64,000 nucleotides of DNA from Flavobacterium sp. LHD-85 (lineage in GTDB: Bacteria; Bacteroidota; Bacteroidia; Flavobacteriales; Flavobacteriaceae): positions 1-64,000 of the forward strand of contig NZ_JAVFVR010000018.1 of the NCBI RefSeq assembly GCF_030929595.1. The letters are read 5' to 3'. The notes under the pieces are model-generated. The model did no database searches. It had not been told where the DNA came from and saw nothing but the letters and a program-made list of their open reading frames with translations. The position numbers were made by a program, and so were the translations under genes. Shown here piece after piece: positions 51,380 through 60,488 of this stretch (position 1 is the stretch's first letter; every line of letters starts with the position of its first letter).

Positions 51380-54300
51380 TTATTTCTTGATGATTTTATC
51401 TTTAAAAATCACTTTATTATTTTCTGTAACCGTGTAGAAATAAACTCCAGAAACTAAATTACCAACAGCAACAACTGCGGTACTAACTTCAGATTCATTC
51501 TTAACGCTGATTGGGTTTCCAATCACACGACCATTAAAATCGTATAATCTGATTTTTAGATCTCTTCCTTGCGTAGTTTTTACATCAAAATTCAAAACAT
51601 CTGTTGCAGGATTCGGATAAGCTTTTACGAAATATTTATTCTTCCCAAAATCTGGCGTAGAAAGTACATCTTGTTTTAATTCGAAACGAGCAATTACTGG
51701 TCCATGATCTGATGTTGTTGTGGTATAATTTGCAATATCATTTCTTGGATCGTATACAGCAATCGAATTAGTGATATAATCATCATTCAATTCATTCGAA
51801 ATTAAGATGTGATCTAAAAATCCTTGTGAACTTAAGAAACTATAAGCTCCAGCTTGACTAATATCCCATGTTAAAGCATTATAATTAGTACTGTCATCTA
51901 CAAATTTCTTATAAGACGAAGCTGTATTTGCATTTCCAACCCAAGCTTTTACATCATCATTAAAATCTCCTAAAAGAATTAAATTCACATCTGGATATTC
52001 AGCATCTAATGCATCTTTCAGGTAATCAATATCATATTTACGCTGATTGTATTTTGAAATATCAGTTCCACTGTTTGCGCGTGCGTGAAGATCAATTAAG
52101 TTAAGCTCTTTCTTAATTCCGCCAATATTAGCTTCAACTTGAACCAAAAAAGGAAGACGACCTGATGAGAAAAAACTATCATCGTTTTCTTGTGGAGTAT
52201 CTGTTCCCGGATAACCTGTTAAAACCACAGTGTTTAAGCGAATTTGATCGTACAAATCTTTAAACAATACTTTTGTACTTTTTACAGTTATAGTTTGCGT
52301 ATTATAAAGCACTACTAATTTTTGAGGCGGAAAATAGGGGTCTAGAGCCTGAAATGAATAAGACCAAGAAGTTGAAACTACTTTATCAAATGTTTTCCCA
52401 TTGATATTAATTTTCTGAATTAAAGCATCAATTGAAGGATCATCAGAAACTTCCTGAACTACATAAACATCTGCGTTTAATTTGTTCATTACTTTGGCCA
52501 CGTTTTCTATTTGCAACGCATCATTTGTTGGTCCAAATTCTTTACCAGTTTTATCTTTAACATCAGAACCAAAAAACTCTAAGTTATAAGTTACTACATC
52601 AAAAGTATCCACCTTTAGAATAGATGATCCCGTAAATAAGCCAATTTGCTTGTTTAGCGATGTTCCTGTAATGTTCAACACACCAGAAATTGTTGGTTCT
52701 TTTGCTGTTGGCGCAAATCTTGCATAAACTGTTTTTCCGGTTAATGCATCTGCTGCAGCAATAATAATGCTTGATGAAAATGAAATATTATCTAATGACA
52801 ATTCGTAAGAAGCGGGAGCTACAATAGTGATATCGCCATAGCCTGCTGCTGCAAAAACAAAAGTTTGACTAGCAGAAACCGTATTTGGACTTACATCTGC
52901 AAAATCTAAACGCGGGTTAGAATCCACATATTTTGATTCATCAATAATAGCAAAATCATCAAAAGACCATTCCGCAGCATTATCATTTCCGCCAGAAGTG
53001 GTTTCGTAAACCCAAGCCAAATAAGTGTGATCTGTTTTATAAGCTGATAAATTTATATATTCAGATTTCACATAACTTCCTGTATCTTGCGGAAATCTTC
53101 CATTTATCAGTGTCCATGTTGCAGTATTTGGATCACTTACTCCATCATAATTGGTTGAAACCATTAATTTTAAAGATGGCCCATCATAAAATTGACGAGA
53201 ATAAAAAGATAATAATGGAATTTGAGTAAAACCATCTAAACGTAATCTTGGAGAAATCAGCCAATCTTTACTTGCGCCACTATCCGAAAATCCGTTCATT
53301 AAAACAGCTCCAGTTCCAGAGTTAACATTACGTGACTGATTCGTATAAGCCCATTTGTTTATTGGTCCAGCCTCATTATATTGTGACCATTTACTATTTG
53401 CAAAAACATTTGCATCATCAAAATTCTGTACAAAAGGATTTACTCCAAGAGCTGTCAGATTAACTGTCTTAGTTGTACCTCCAGTTGTTTCATGAGTTAT
53501 TGTACCTGTAAAACTGCCAACTGAAGTTGGGGTAAATTTTACATAAACTGTTGGCGTTGCATTAGAATCAAAATCAGTGGGAACAAATGTTAAAGATGTT
53601 GAGAATGCCACGTTATCTTTTGAAATAGTAAAATTCCCTGAAGCTGTAAGCACTACATTCGCCGTAAGATCTGAAGCTCCTATCTGATAGCTTTTTGTTA
53701 AAGGATCAAAATTTGGTTCAGTACCCCCCAAATTTAATGCAGAAATAGATGGAGATATAGCAGGAGGCATCACACTTAGTGTTGTCACATCTACTTTATT
53801 AACCGATGCCTGAACATTTCCAACAACATCTTCTGAGATAGAAAAAACCGAATATGCTGTACTTAAAGGCAATCCTGTAAAACTCTTTACATATTCCAAA
53901 TCAGAATTTCTAACGTCAAATACTCCTGATTGCAACGCTGGAGTTCCATTTGAATCTTGTCCTGCTTTTATTTGTGCAACCGTTGGTTCTGCACTACCTC
54001 CTGGAAGCAAAACATAGTATGTTTTTCCTATTTCATTTATTTTATTAATAAAATCGAAACTTAATCCTAAAACATTAGCCGCTTTTGGATAACCAGAACT
54101 ATTAACTGGAGCTAGTATATCTTTTTCAATAGTAATATTATCTATTGCATAAGATTGGCGGGAACCCGAAGTTCCTGAAGCTAATCTTGCAATCCATCTT
54201 ATTTGAACCACTACTTGGTTATCACACTCACTTGGCAACGTAACACCAATTCTTTTAACAATATTATCTAACGGATTAGTAACTGCTGTAAGTTGCGGTG

Positions 54301-54814
54301 TTGTACTATTATTAATATAAGCTGTTGAAGGTAAAGTGATAAAAGGCCCACTAACTCCAACTCTATACTGTAAAGCCATTTCTTGAAGACGATAATTGGC
54401 TGTTCCATCATAAGGATTTCGTATAACCATAGCATCGTATTCAACTCTAACACCTGTAATACCAGAACTTGAAAATGCGAAGCCAATTGCAAAATCTGCA
54501 CTAGTAGTATTTAAAAAACCTATTTTACCATCAAAATTATGGATGTTTCCGCTAGTAGTAAATGCCGTACTGCTAGCTATTAAAGCTCTATCGCCAGACA
54601 ATGCTGTACTATAAGTTGATGTGTTTTGACTTGAACTCACCAACCATCCCTGAAAACCAGCTGGATAAGTAGTAGAGTTTGCAGCGAATCCAATAAATCT
54701 TTGATCTATAGGTAGCGTTTGGGGCGTTGGATTTGTCTGGGCAAAAAGATCTCCAGAGATGCAACAAAAAAAACATAAAAGAGCCAAAAGGCGCGAAAAG
54801 TAAAGTTTTTTCAT
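51380..54814 (-). CDS. T9SS-secreted endonuclease/exonuclease/phosphatase protein
   Basis: 1144 aa. Signal peptide (MKKLYFSRLLALLCFFCCIS, cleaved near AQ26); N-terminal carbohydrate/anchor-like domain (about 30-230); Ig-like segment; choice-of-anchor J-like domain (about 460-630: FDDANVFANSKW ... EWSFDDFAI); DNase I-like domain (about 740-1060) with VTYNLEFFG, VVQEVSDD, IDLHARANSG, LLGDFNDD and SDHGPVIARF; C-terminal T9SS type A sorting domain (AYPNPATDVLNFDV ... VSGVYFYTV). Cell-surface or secreted nuclease, for DNA scavenging or similar. Confidence 0.92.
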   Translation of the reverse strand: MKKLYFSRLLALLCFFCCISGDLFAQTNPTPQTLPIDQRFIGFAANSTTYPAGFQGWLVSSSQNTSTYSTALSGDRALIASSTAFTTSGNIHNFDGKIGFLNTTSADFAIGFAFSSSGITGVRVEYDAMVIRNPYDGTANYRLQEMALQYRVGVSGPFITLPSTAYINNSTTPQLTAVTNPLDNIVKRIGVTLPSECDNQVVVQIRWIARLASGTSGSRQSYAIDNITIEKDILAPVNSSGYPKAANVLGLSFDFINKINEIGKTYYVLLPGGSAEPTVAQIKAGQDSNGTPALQSGVFDVRNSDLEYVKSFTGLPLSTAYSVFSISEDVVGNVQASVNKVDVTTLSVMPPAISPSISALNLGGTEPNFDPLTKSYQIGASDLTANVVLTASGNFTISKDNVAFSTSLTFVPTDFDSNATPTVYVKFTPTSVGSFTGTITHETTGGTTKTVNLTALGVNPFVQNFDDANVFANSKWSQYNEAGPINKWAYTNQSRNVNSGTGAVLMNGFSDSGASKDWLISPRLRLDGFTQIPLLSFYSRQFYDGPSLKLMVSTNYDGVSDPNTATWTLINGRFPQDTGSYVKSEYINLSAYKTDHTYLAWVYETTSGGNDNAAEWSFDDFAIIDESKYVDSNPRLDFADVSPNTVSASQTFVFAAAGYGDITIVAPASYELSLDNISFSSSIIIAAADALTGKTVYARFAPTAKEPTISGVLNITGTSLNKQIGLFTGSSILKVDTFDVVTYNLEFFGSDVKDKTGKEFGPTNDALQIENVAKVMNKLNADVYVVQEVSDDPSIDALIQKININGKTFDKVVSTSWSYSFQALDPYFPPQKLVVLYNTQTITVKSTKVLFKDLYDQIRLNTVVLTGYPGTDTPQENDDSFFSSGRLPFLVQVEANIGGIKKELNLIDLHARANSGTDISKYNQRKYDIDYLKDALDAEYPDVNLILLGDFNDDVKAWVGNANTASSYKKFVDDSTNYNALTWDISQAGAYSFLSSQGFLDHILISNELNDDYITNSIAVYDPRNDIANYTTTTSDHGPVIARFELKQDVLSTPDFGKNKYFVKAYPNPATDVLNFDVKTTQGRDLKIRLYDFNGRVIGNPISVKNESEVSTAVVAVGNLVSGVYFYTVTENNKVIFKDKIIKK

Positions 54815-55124
54815 ACGTTAAAAAATAGAGTTTTTAGAGTTCAAATTTATAGTCTTTAAAGTTAAGCGAATATTACAAAAACATAAACTTAACGTTTAGA
54901 TTTTTATAAATATTTTTCATCAAAACTTAACACAACACTAAATATACTAAAATATAACCAACAAAAAAGCTACAAAACAAAACATTCTTCAAAACAACAC
55001 AAAACCAACGAAAGCCCTTAAAACACTATGTTTCCTACAAATAACATAGGTTCAAAAACAAAAAAGCAGCAAACTTTCGCTTACTGCTTTTACTAATTCA
55101 AAATAGTATTCTTTAAAAAAATTA
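54815..55124. other. Intergenic region
   Basis: 310 nt between two leftward genes. Holds a hairpin at 55063-55092 that probably terminates the SDR gene. AT-rich; no gene and no clear promoter seen. Confidence 0.6.
55063..55092 (-). terminator. Possible terminator of SDR gene
   Basis: AAAAGCAG ... CTGCTTTT stem of 8 bp with a 14-nt loop, 3' of the SDR stop on the minus strand. Confidence 0.5.
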
Positions 55125-55877
55125 TTATACCGCGGTATAACCTCCATCGGCAATAATATAACTTCCTGTTGTAAATGATGATTTGTCAGAATTTAGAAAA
55201 ACGACCAACTCGGCAACCTCTTCTGCAGTTCCTAAACGGTTCATTGCAGATTTTGCTGCAACGGCCTGCATCATTTCTTTATTTAAATTATCTTTTAAAA
55301 GTGCTGTTTCAATATAACCTGGTCCTACGGCATTACATCGAATATTTTTCTGCGCATATTCTACTGCTATATTTTTTGTCAAACCTACCACACCATGTTT
55401 ACTTGCTGTGTATGCAACGCTATTTGGCGCGGCTACCTGTCCGTGAATTGAAGCAATATTTACAATGCTTCCTCCACCATTTTTCTCCATTTGCTCCAAT
55501 TGGTAACGGCAGGCATAAAAAACACCGCTTAAGTTTAATGCAATCACTTTATCCCAAGCTTCTGGCTCATATTCTCCAGTTGGTTTTGCCGGTCCTCCCA
55601 TTCCTGCATTGTTGCAAGCAATGTCCAATCGGCCATATTTAGAAACTGTCACCTCAACCATATGTTTATTGTCGGCTGCACTAGACGAATCCCCTTTTAT
55701 GAAAAAAGCTTCTCCACCTTTTTCCTTTATCGTTTTTACGGTTTCTTCACCGTGTTCTACATTTATATCAGCTACTACTACTTTTGCTCCTTCTCGAGCG
55801 TAGGCTTCTGCCACTGCGCGTCCAATTCCTGAACCACCACCAGATACAAAAGCTACTTTGTTTTCTAAAAGTGCCAT
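55125..55877 (-). CDS. SDR family oxidoreductase
   Basis: 250 aa classical short-chain dehydrogenase. NAD(P) motif FVSGGGSGIGRA, NNAG (ACNNAGMGG), catalytic YTASK with upstream Ser (NIASIHG), and C-terminal TGSYIIADGGYTAV. Substrate unknown (glucose 1-dehydrogenase-like by general look). Asp in VVADIN suggests NAD preference. Confidence 0.93.
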   Translation of the reverse strand: MALLENKVAFVSGGGSGIGRAVAEAYAREGAKVVVADINVEHGEETVKTIKEKGGEAFFIKGDSSSAADNKHMVEVTVSKYGRLDIACNNAGMGGPAKPTGEYEPEAWDKVIALNLSGVFYACRYQLEQMEKNGGGSIVNIASIHGQVAAPNSVAYTASKHGVVGLTKNIAVEYAQKNIRCNAVGPGYIETALLKDNLNKEMMQAVAAKSAMNRLGTAEEVAELVVFLNSDKSSFTTGSYIIADGGYTAV

Positions 55878-56032
55878 TTTATATATGTTTTTAAATTGAT
55901 TCCTCTAATTTACGAAGATCTCAACCGATACAAAAGCTTTGAAAAGAGTTTAAAATAACATTAACGCGAACCGCTAATCTTATGTTATTTGACATTTTAT
56001 TGACTCAATTTTGTTTTAAATTTTGTATTGTC

Positions 56033-56407
56033 TTATTCCTCTTCGTCCAATTTCATATTCCCACGATCTTTATGATTATCGGGATGTGAGTTCGGATATC
56101 GATTTGGCGTTATATCAGAATTACGATCTTTATTCTCTACTGTTTTATTTGCTTCATCCTCCGTTTCCACTCCACGATTTGCATTTGGATTATCTGGATT
56201 TATTTGATGGAGAGCTTTATAAATATCTTCATTCTCGTTTCGGGCTCGCTCCACAATCTTTTTATCTCCGTCTGCGTCTGTTACCAATTCTTTATTCAAT
56301 TTGGCTTCTTTTAATTCTTTATCATGCGAGACATTTTTTCCTTTAGATTCATCAATATTCTTTTGTGTCCCGTTTATCTTTTTTGTTCCTAAATCATTTG
56401 TTTCCAT
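56033..56407 (-). CDS. Hydrophilic hypothetical protein
   Basis: 124 aa, extremely rich in Asn, Lys, Asp and Glu, with no hydrophobic segment; probably disordered and perhaps stress-related. No family recognised. Contains NPDNPNANRGVE and ITPNRYPNSHPDNHKDR. Confidence 0.6.
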   Translation of the reverse strand: METNDLGTKKINGTQKNIDESKGKNVSHDKELKEAKLNKELVTDADGDKKIVERARNENEDIYKALHQINPDNPNANRGVETEDEANKTVENKDRNSDITPNRYPNSHPDNHKDRGNMKLDEEE

Positions 56408-56557
56408 GGCATTATTCTTTTTTACATTAAATACTTTATAATATTACGAATTCCAGCCGTCAAAAAATTATGACTTCATATCGCTTTCTTTTATAATTGC
56501 CATCTGTTTTTTTATTTACTACCTTTATTCAAAGCAACTTAACAACCTTAAATAATT

Positions 56558-56767
56558 ATGAATTTCTTTAAAATCAAAACGAGCTGGTCTAATTCTGAAT
56601 TTATCTTAATCAAACTTTGTATGGCTTCTGCTTATATTTTAATTGGAAGCTATTTCCATACTTTCTTCGAAAACTATTATTCAGTTTTAATTGTCATTTT
56701 TACCGTAACTGTAATTTGGTTTGTTTATCAATGGCTGAAAAAAATGAAATCTGAAAAGCAGTTATAA
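56558..56767 (+). CDS. Small membrane protein
   Basis: 69 aa with two helices (about 18-36 and 42-60) and a basic tail (KKMKSEKQL). No known family. Precedes the pseudouridine synthase by 42 nt. Confidence 0.6.
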   Translation: MNFFKIKTSWSNSEFILIKLCMASAYILIGSYFHTFFENYYSVLIVIFTVTVIWFVYQWLKKMKSEKQL

Positions 56768-56809
56768 GATTTAGTTTAAGAAAGAAACTATCTTTGCAAA
56801 AAATTAAAA

Positions 56810-57382
56810 ATGCACCGACACTTCATTCTTTTTAAACCTTACGGTTACTTAAGCCAATTTATTTATGAATTAAAAAGAAGGAAAAAGCTTTTGGGCGAAT
56901 TGCACGATTTCCCAAATGGAACAATGGCAATTGGAAGATTGGACGAAGATTCTGAAGGTTTGCTCTTACTGACAACTGACGGAAATATGAGTGAACTTGT
57001 GCGAAGCAAAAAGGTCGACAAAGAATATTACGTTCAGGTTGACGGATTAATTACGCCAGAAGCAATTGAACAATTGCAAAATGGTGTCGAAATTGGACTT
57101 GACGGCGGAAAATACAAAACGAAACGCTGCAAAGCATCTATTGTTACAGAAATTCCAGATTTTGGACCAAGAGCCAAAAAAATAAGAGACGAACGCCATG
57201 GCCCAACCTCTTGGGCATCCATCACAGTAAGAGAAGGAAAATTTCGTCAGGTTAGAAAAATGACCGCCGCAGTTGGTTTTCCAACGCTGCGTCTTGTTCG
57301 CGTTCGAATAGGAAATGTATATTTGCAAAATCTAAAAGCAGGTGAAGTTTTAGAAGTTTCCGATTTTCAATTAGATAATTAG
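56810..57382 (+). CDS. rRNA pseudouridine synthase (RluE-like)
   Basis: 190 aa. Lacks an S4 domain, like E. coli RluE. Catalytic motif GRLDEDSEGLLLLTTDG with the active Asp (about residue 45), HFILFKPYGYLSQF at the start, and EGKFRQVRKMTAAVGFPTLRLVRVRIG at the end. Probably modifies 23S rRNA; the exact site is not certain. Confidence 0.9.
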   Translation: MHRHFILFKPYGYLSQFIYELKRRKKLLGELHDFPNGTMAIGRLDEDSEGLLLLTTDGNMSELVRSKKVDKEYYVQVDGLITPEAIEQLQNGVEIGLDGGKYKTKRCKASIVTEIPDFGPRAKKIRDERHGPTSWASITVREGKFRQVRKMTAAVGFPTLRLVRVRIGNVYLQNLKAGEVLEVSDFQLDN

Positions 57383-57450
57383 ATAATTAGAAAATGTGCC
57401 TATTAGATAATTTCCAGAAACTCATAACTTATAACTCATAATTCATAACT
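57366..57450 (+). repeat. ataact/ataatt heptamer repeats
   Basis: AGATAATTAGATAATTAG then CTCATAACTTATAACTCATAATTCATAACT. The same heptamers in inverted pairs lie at 62088-62184. Confidence 0.6.
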
Positions 57451-57458
57451 AAAAAAAG

Positions 57459-57914
57459 ATGTTAAACGTTGTTCTTGTCGAACCAGAAATACCAAATAAT
57501 ACCGGAAATATCGGCAGATTGTGCGTAGGTACGGAAAGCCGTCTTCATTTAATTCATCCTTTCGGATTTGTGATTAATGACAAAAACCTAAAACGTTCCG
57601 GATTGGATTATTGGGTTCATCTTGATGTGACGGAATACCAAAATGTAGAAGAATGGATTGCACAGATTCCAGATCATTCTCGCGTTTTTTTAATGAGTTC
57701 GCATTCTGATAAATCTTATTTAGAAAACGAATTTCAAGATGGTGACTGGCTGGTTTTCGGGAAAGAAAGCGTTGGTTTGAGCAAAGAATTTATGGCAAGA
57801 TTCGAAAATCATTTAACGATTCCGATGTCACCGCTTATTCGCAGTTTTAATATCGCTAATTCGGTTGCTTTTGTGGTTGGAGAAGCGAAGAGACAAATTG
57901 GACTGAAGAAATAA
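57459..57914 (+). CDS. trmL: tRNA (cytidine(34)-2'-O)-methyltransferase
   Basis: 151 aa SPOUT enzyme that methylates the wobble base of tRNA-Leu. MLNVVLVEPEIPNNTGNIGR, then LIHPFGF, LVFGKESVGLS and SFNIANSVAFVVGEA (SAM-binding knot) are conserved. Normal length. Confidence 0.94.
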   Translation: MLNVVLVEPEIPNNTGNIGRLCVGTESRLHLIHPFGFVINDKNLKRSGLDYWVHLDVTEYQNVEEWIAQIPDHSRVFLMSSHSDKSYLENEFQDGDWLVFGKESVGLSKEFMARFENHLTIPMSPLIRSFNIANSVAFVVGEAKRQIGLKK

Positions 57915-57923
57915 TCTCGATTT

Positions 57924-58011
57924 CCTGCAAGGTTTTTAAAACCTTGTAGGTATTTATATTTTTAGCTAAGATCTGAAGTTAAGACCTACAAGGTTTTAAA
58001 AACCTTGCAGG
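57924..58011. repeat. 28-bp perfect inverted repeat
   Basis: Arms 57924-57951 (CCTGCAAGGTTTTTAAAACC...) and 57984-58011 are exact reverse complements; each arm is itself nearly palindromic (AAGGTTTTTAAAACCTT). A shorter relative (acaggttttaaaaacctgt) is at about 600-618. Sits between convergent trmL and btuD. Confidence 0.9.
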
Positions 58012-58023
58012 ACAGCCGAAATA

Positions 58024-58803
58024 TTAACTCACAATAAATTTCCCTTTTTCAGCATCAAAAACAATATACTCGTCTTTGAACAAATTGCTGAAACTTCCAT
58101 TCGAAATTAAATTACAAGGCTGATCTTGCACTATATTTTCTGGTGTCATGATAATCATTTCATCACTTAATTGAATAGCCAGATCGATATCGTGTGTCGA
58201 AAACAAAATGCATTTTTGAGTTTCTTGTGTTAGTTTCTTTAATAATTTAAATAAGGAAACTTTATGCAATAAATCAAGATGTGTTGTTGGTTCGTCTAGA
58301 ATAATTAATGGCGTATCTTGTGCCAAAGCTCTTGCAATTAAAACTTTTTGCAATTGTCCATCGCTAATTTGAAAATGCTTTTTTGAAGCGAAATGTTCGA
58401 TTTGCGTCAAATTCATCGCTTCCTGAACTTTCAAAACATCTTCATCAGACAATTTATCAACCCAATTGGTATAAGGCTGACGACCCAGAGCAACCAATTC
58501 AAAAACAGAAAGATTACTCGGTGGCAGTTTTTCGGTTAAAACCAAACTGAGATTTTGCGCCAATTCTAGAGGCTGATAGTCTGAAATATTTCTTTCGTTT
58601 AAATAAACATTTCCTGATAAAGGTTTCTGGATTCCAGTAATCGTTCGCAGTAAAGTTGACTTTCCAATTCCGTTTGCTCCTATCAAAGTAATTAATTTAC
58701 CCGCTTCAAGATTAAGATTAAGATTCTCAGCAATAGTCGTAACTCCTTTCTTGGATTTATATCCAATGTTTAAATTTGATGTCTTTAAAATACTTCTAAT
58801 CAT
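58024..58803 (-). CDS. btuD: ABC transporter ATP-binding protein, probable BtuD
   Basis: 259 aa. Walker A GANGIGKST, Q-loop LSLVLTEKLPPS, signature variant ISDGQLQ (SDGQ in place of SGGQ), Walker B LIILDEPTTHLD, H-loop FSTHD. FepC/BtuD type. Works with BtuC (59462) and BtuF (60489) from the same strand. The GxxExxY cassette separates it from btuC. Confidence 0.87.
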   Translation of the reverse strand: MIRSILKTSNLNIGYKSKKGVTTIAENLNLNLEAGKLITLIGANGIGKSTLLRTITGIQKPLSGNVYLNERNISDYQPLELAQNLSLVLTEKLPPSNLSVFELVALGRQPYTNWVDKLSDEDVLKVQEAMNLTQIEHFASKKHFQISDGQLQKVLIARALAQDTPLIILDEPTTHLDLLHKVSLFKLLKKLTQETQKCILFSTHDIDLAIQLSDEMIIMTPENIVQDQPCNLISNGSFSNLFKDEYIVFDAEKGKFIVS

Positions 58804-58814
58804 TATGGTTGTTA

Positions 58815-59429
58815 TTTAAACACATAGAAACATAGATTTCTATTTTTTTATTTAAAAGTTTATCTGAAAATTTACTCGTAAATTAACACATAGCCTTTGA
58901 GCCTAAAACTTTGGCAACAATTTGAAATATTCATTTACAAATGTCTTTTGACCTTCTTTAAAAATATTAAAACAATTAAAATTAATCAAAATGCCTTTAG
59001 GCGCTTTTAAAAGTTTCATATAAGTCATTAATTGCGCTTCATATATAGGATTTAATTCTGATGTTGCTTTTAATTCTACAACTAAACAATTCTCTACTAA
59101 TAAATCACATTTGAAATCTGCGTTTATTTCTTTGCCTTTGTAAATTAGAGGAACTTTCATTTCGGAAACAAAAATTATATTTCGACATCTAAGTTCTTCT
59201 TTCAAACATTGATGATAAACATTTTCAAGTAACCCTTTTCCAATTTCCTTATGCACCTCAATACATGCTCCAATAACAGTATAAGTTAATTCATCTAAAA
59301 ATTTTTGGGTAATCATAGTCTTTTTATAAGTAGAACATCGTCTTATTTATTCTTGCAAAACTATGATTGTTGCAAAAAGTGAAACGCCTTTAATCGGCTT
59401 TTAAAACTATGTATCTATGTGTTTAAAAA
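58815..59429 (-). mobile_element. Putative 615-bp cassette with terminal inverted repeats
   Basis: Ends 58815-58835 (TTTAAACACATAGAAACATA..) and 59409-59429 are reverse complements with 20 of 21 bases matching. The interior carries one gene (GxxExxY, 58903-59316). It interrupts the btuF-btuC-btuD operon. A shorter copy without the gene lies at 38587-38726. No transposase gene and no obvious target-site duplication are seen. Confidence 0.65.
58903..59316 (-). CDS. GxxExxY family protein
   Basis: 137 aa. Family motif G28-L-L-E31-N-V-Y34 after IGACIEVHKEIGK. D71-x9-E81-L-K83 (CDLLVENCLVVELK) is the PD-(D/E)xK nuclease core pattern. Family function is unknown; members often occur singly between unrelated genes. 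Here the gene sits alone between inverted repeats. Start ATG at 59316 is clear. Confidence 0.88.
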   Translation of the reverse strand: MITQKFLDELTYTVIGACIEVHKEIGKGLLENVYHQCLKEELRCRNIIFVSEMKVPLIYKGKEINADFKCDLLVENCLVVELKATSELNPIYEAQLMTYMKLLKAPKGILINFNCFNIFKEGQKTFVNEYFKLLPKF

Positions 59430-59461
59430 ACTAAGATATTGCTTTTTTTGTAATACTTTAC

Positions 59462-60487
59462 TTAAAAATTTCTTTTTCTCATTACCAGCCAAATAACAAC
59501 CGGCGCACCAATAATAGAGGTAACTGCATTTATTGGAAGCGTGACATCATAACCAGGCATTTGAGAAACAATATCACAAAACAGCATTATTATAGAGCCA
59601 AAAAATAAAGTGCTCCAAAATAAAATAGTATGATTGCTAGTCTGAAAAGTCAGTTTTGCAATATGAGGCACAGCCAAACCGATAAATGCAATTGGCCCTA
59701 CAAATGCGGTAATAGCTCCTGATAATAAGCTGGTTGCCAATATAATTATTAACCTAGCCTGTTTAAAATTCAATCCCATGCTTTTGGCATAATTTTCTCC
59801 AAGCAGCAAAGCGTTTAATGGTTTGATACTTTTGGCACTCAAAAGTAATCCAATTCCAACGCAGAAAATTAAAATTCCAATGTTTGTCCATGAAAGATTT
59901 CCGAGGTTTCCCATTGTCCAAAAAGTAAATTTCTGAAGCTGTTCTGCCGTGCTAAAGTAAGTCAGAATGCTTACGATTGCCGTGCTAAAACTTCCAAACA
60001 TCAGTCCCACAATCAAGATTGCCATTGTATTCCGTAATCTTTGCGAAACAATTAGAACTAAAAAAAGAACCAATGTACTTCCTAAAGTAGATGCCAAAAC
60101 GATTGCGTAAGAAGACAATGCAATTACACTTAAAAATGAAGGCAGAAATCCTGCTCCCAAAATTACAAAAGCAACACCTAAGCTAGCTCCAGAACTTAAC
60201 CCTAAAACATAAGGTTCTGCTAGCGGGTTTCGAAACAAAGTCTGCATCAAAAGTCCGCTCATTGAAAGTCCTGTTCCTGCTAAAACTGCGGTGATGGTTT
60301 TAGGAAGACGGTAATTAATAATAATATATTCCCAAGTCGATTTTGTTGCCTGACCTCCTGTTAAACTGGCTACAACATCTTTTAGCGGAATTGTAACCGA
60401 CCCTAAACTAATGCTCGCAAAAAACATTAGCAAAAATCCTAAAGCCAAAACGACAAATAAAATGGTATTTCGTTTTTTATTCGCCAA
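59462..60487 (-). CDS. btuC: Iron-siderophore/cobalamin-type ABC permease, probable BtuC
   Basis: 341 aa FecCD family permease with about ten membrane helices. Conserved RLPKTITAVLAGTGLSMSGLLMQTLFRNPLAEPYVLG and GPIAFIGLAVPHIAK. 1 nt after btuF. Substrate is inferred as cobalamin from the neighbouring cobU and bluB-cobT; heme or siderophore is possible. Confidence 0.88.
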   Translation of the reverse strand: MANKKRNTILFVVLALGFLLMFFASISLGSVTIPLKDVVASLTGGQATKSTWEYIIINYRLPKTITAVLAGTGLSMSGLLMQTLFRNPLAEPYVLGLSSGASLGVAFVILGAGFLPSFLSVIALSSYAIVLASTLGSTLVLFLVLIVSQRLRNTMAILIVGLMFGSFSTAIVSILTYFSTAEQLQKFTFWTMGNLGNLSWTNIGILIFCVGIGLLLSAKSIKPLNALLLGENYAKSMGLNFKQARLIIILATSLLSGAITAFVGPIAFIGLAVPHIAKLTFQTSNHTILFWSTLFFGSIIMLFCDIVSQMPGYDVTLPINAVTSIIGAPVVIWLVMRKRNF

Positions 60488-60488
60488 T

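Noticed and set aside
55175..55642. 155-aa plus-strand frame
   Set aside because: Antisense to the SDR gene, whose motifs are complete; a shadow frame.
58903..59316. GxxExxY protein as a transposase
   Set aside because: Motifs fit a PD-(D/E)xK nuclease-like fold, not DDE, HUH or serine/tyrosine recombinases; mobility is inferred only from the flanking repeats.
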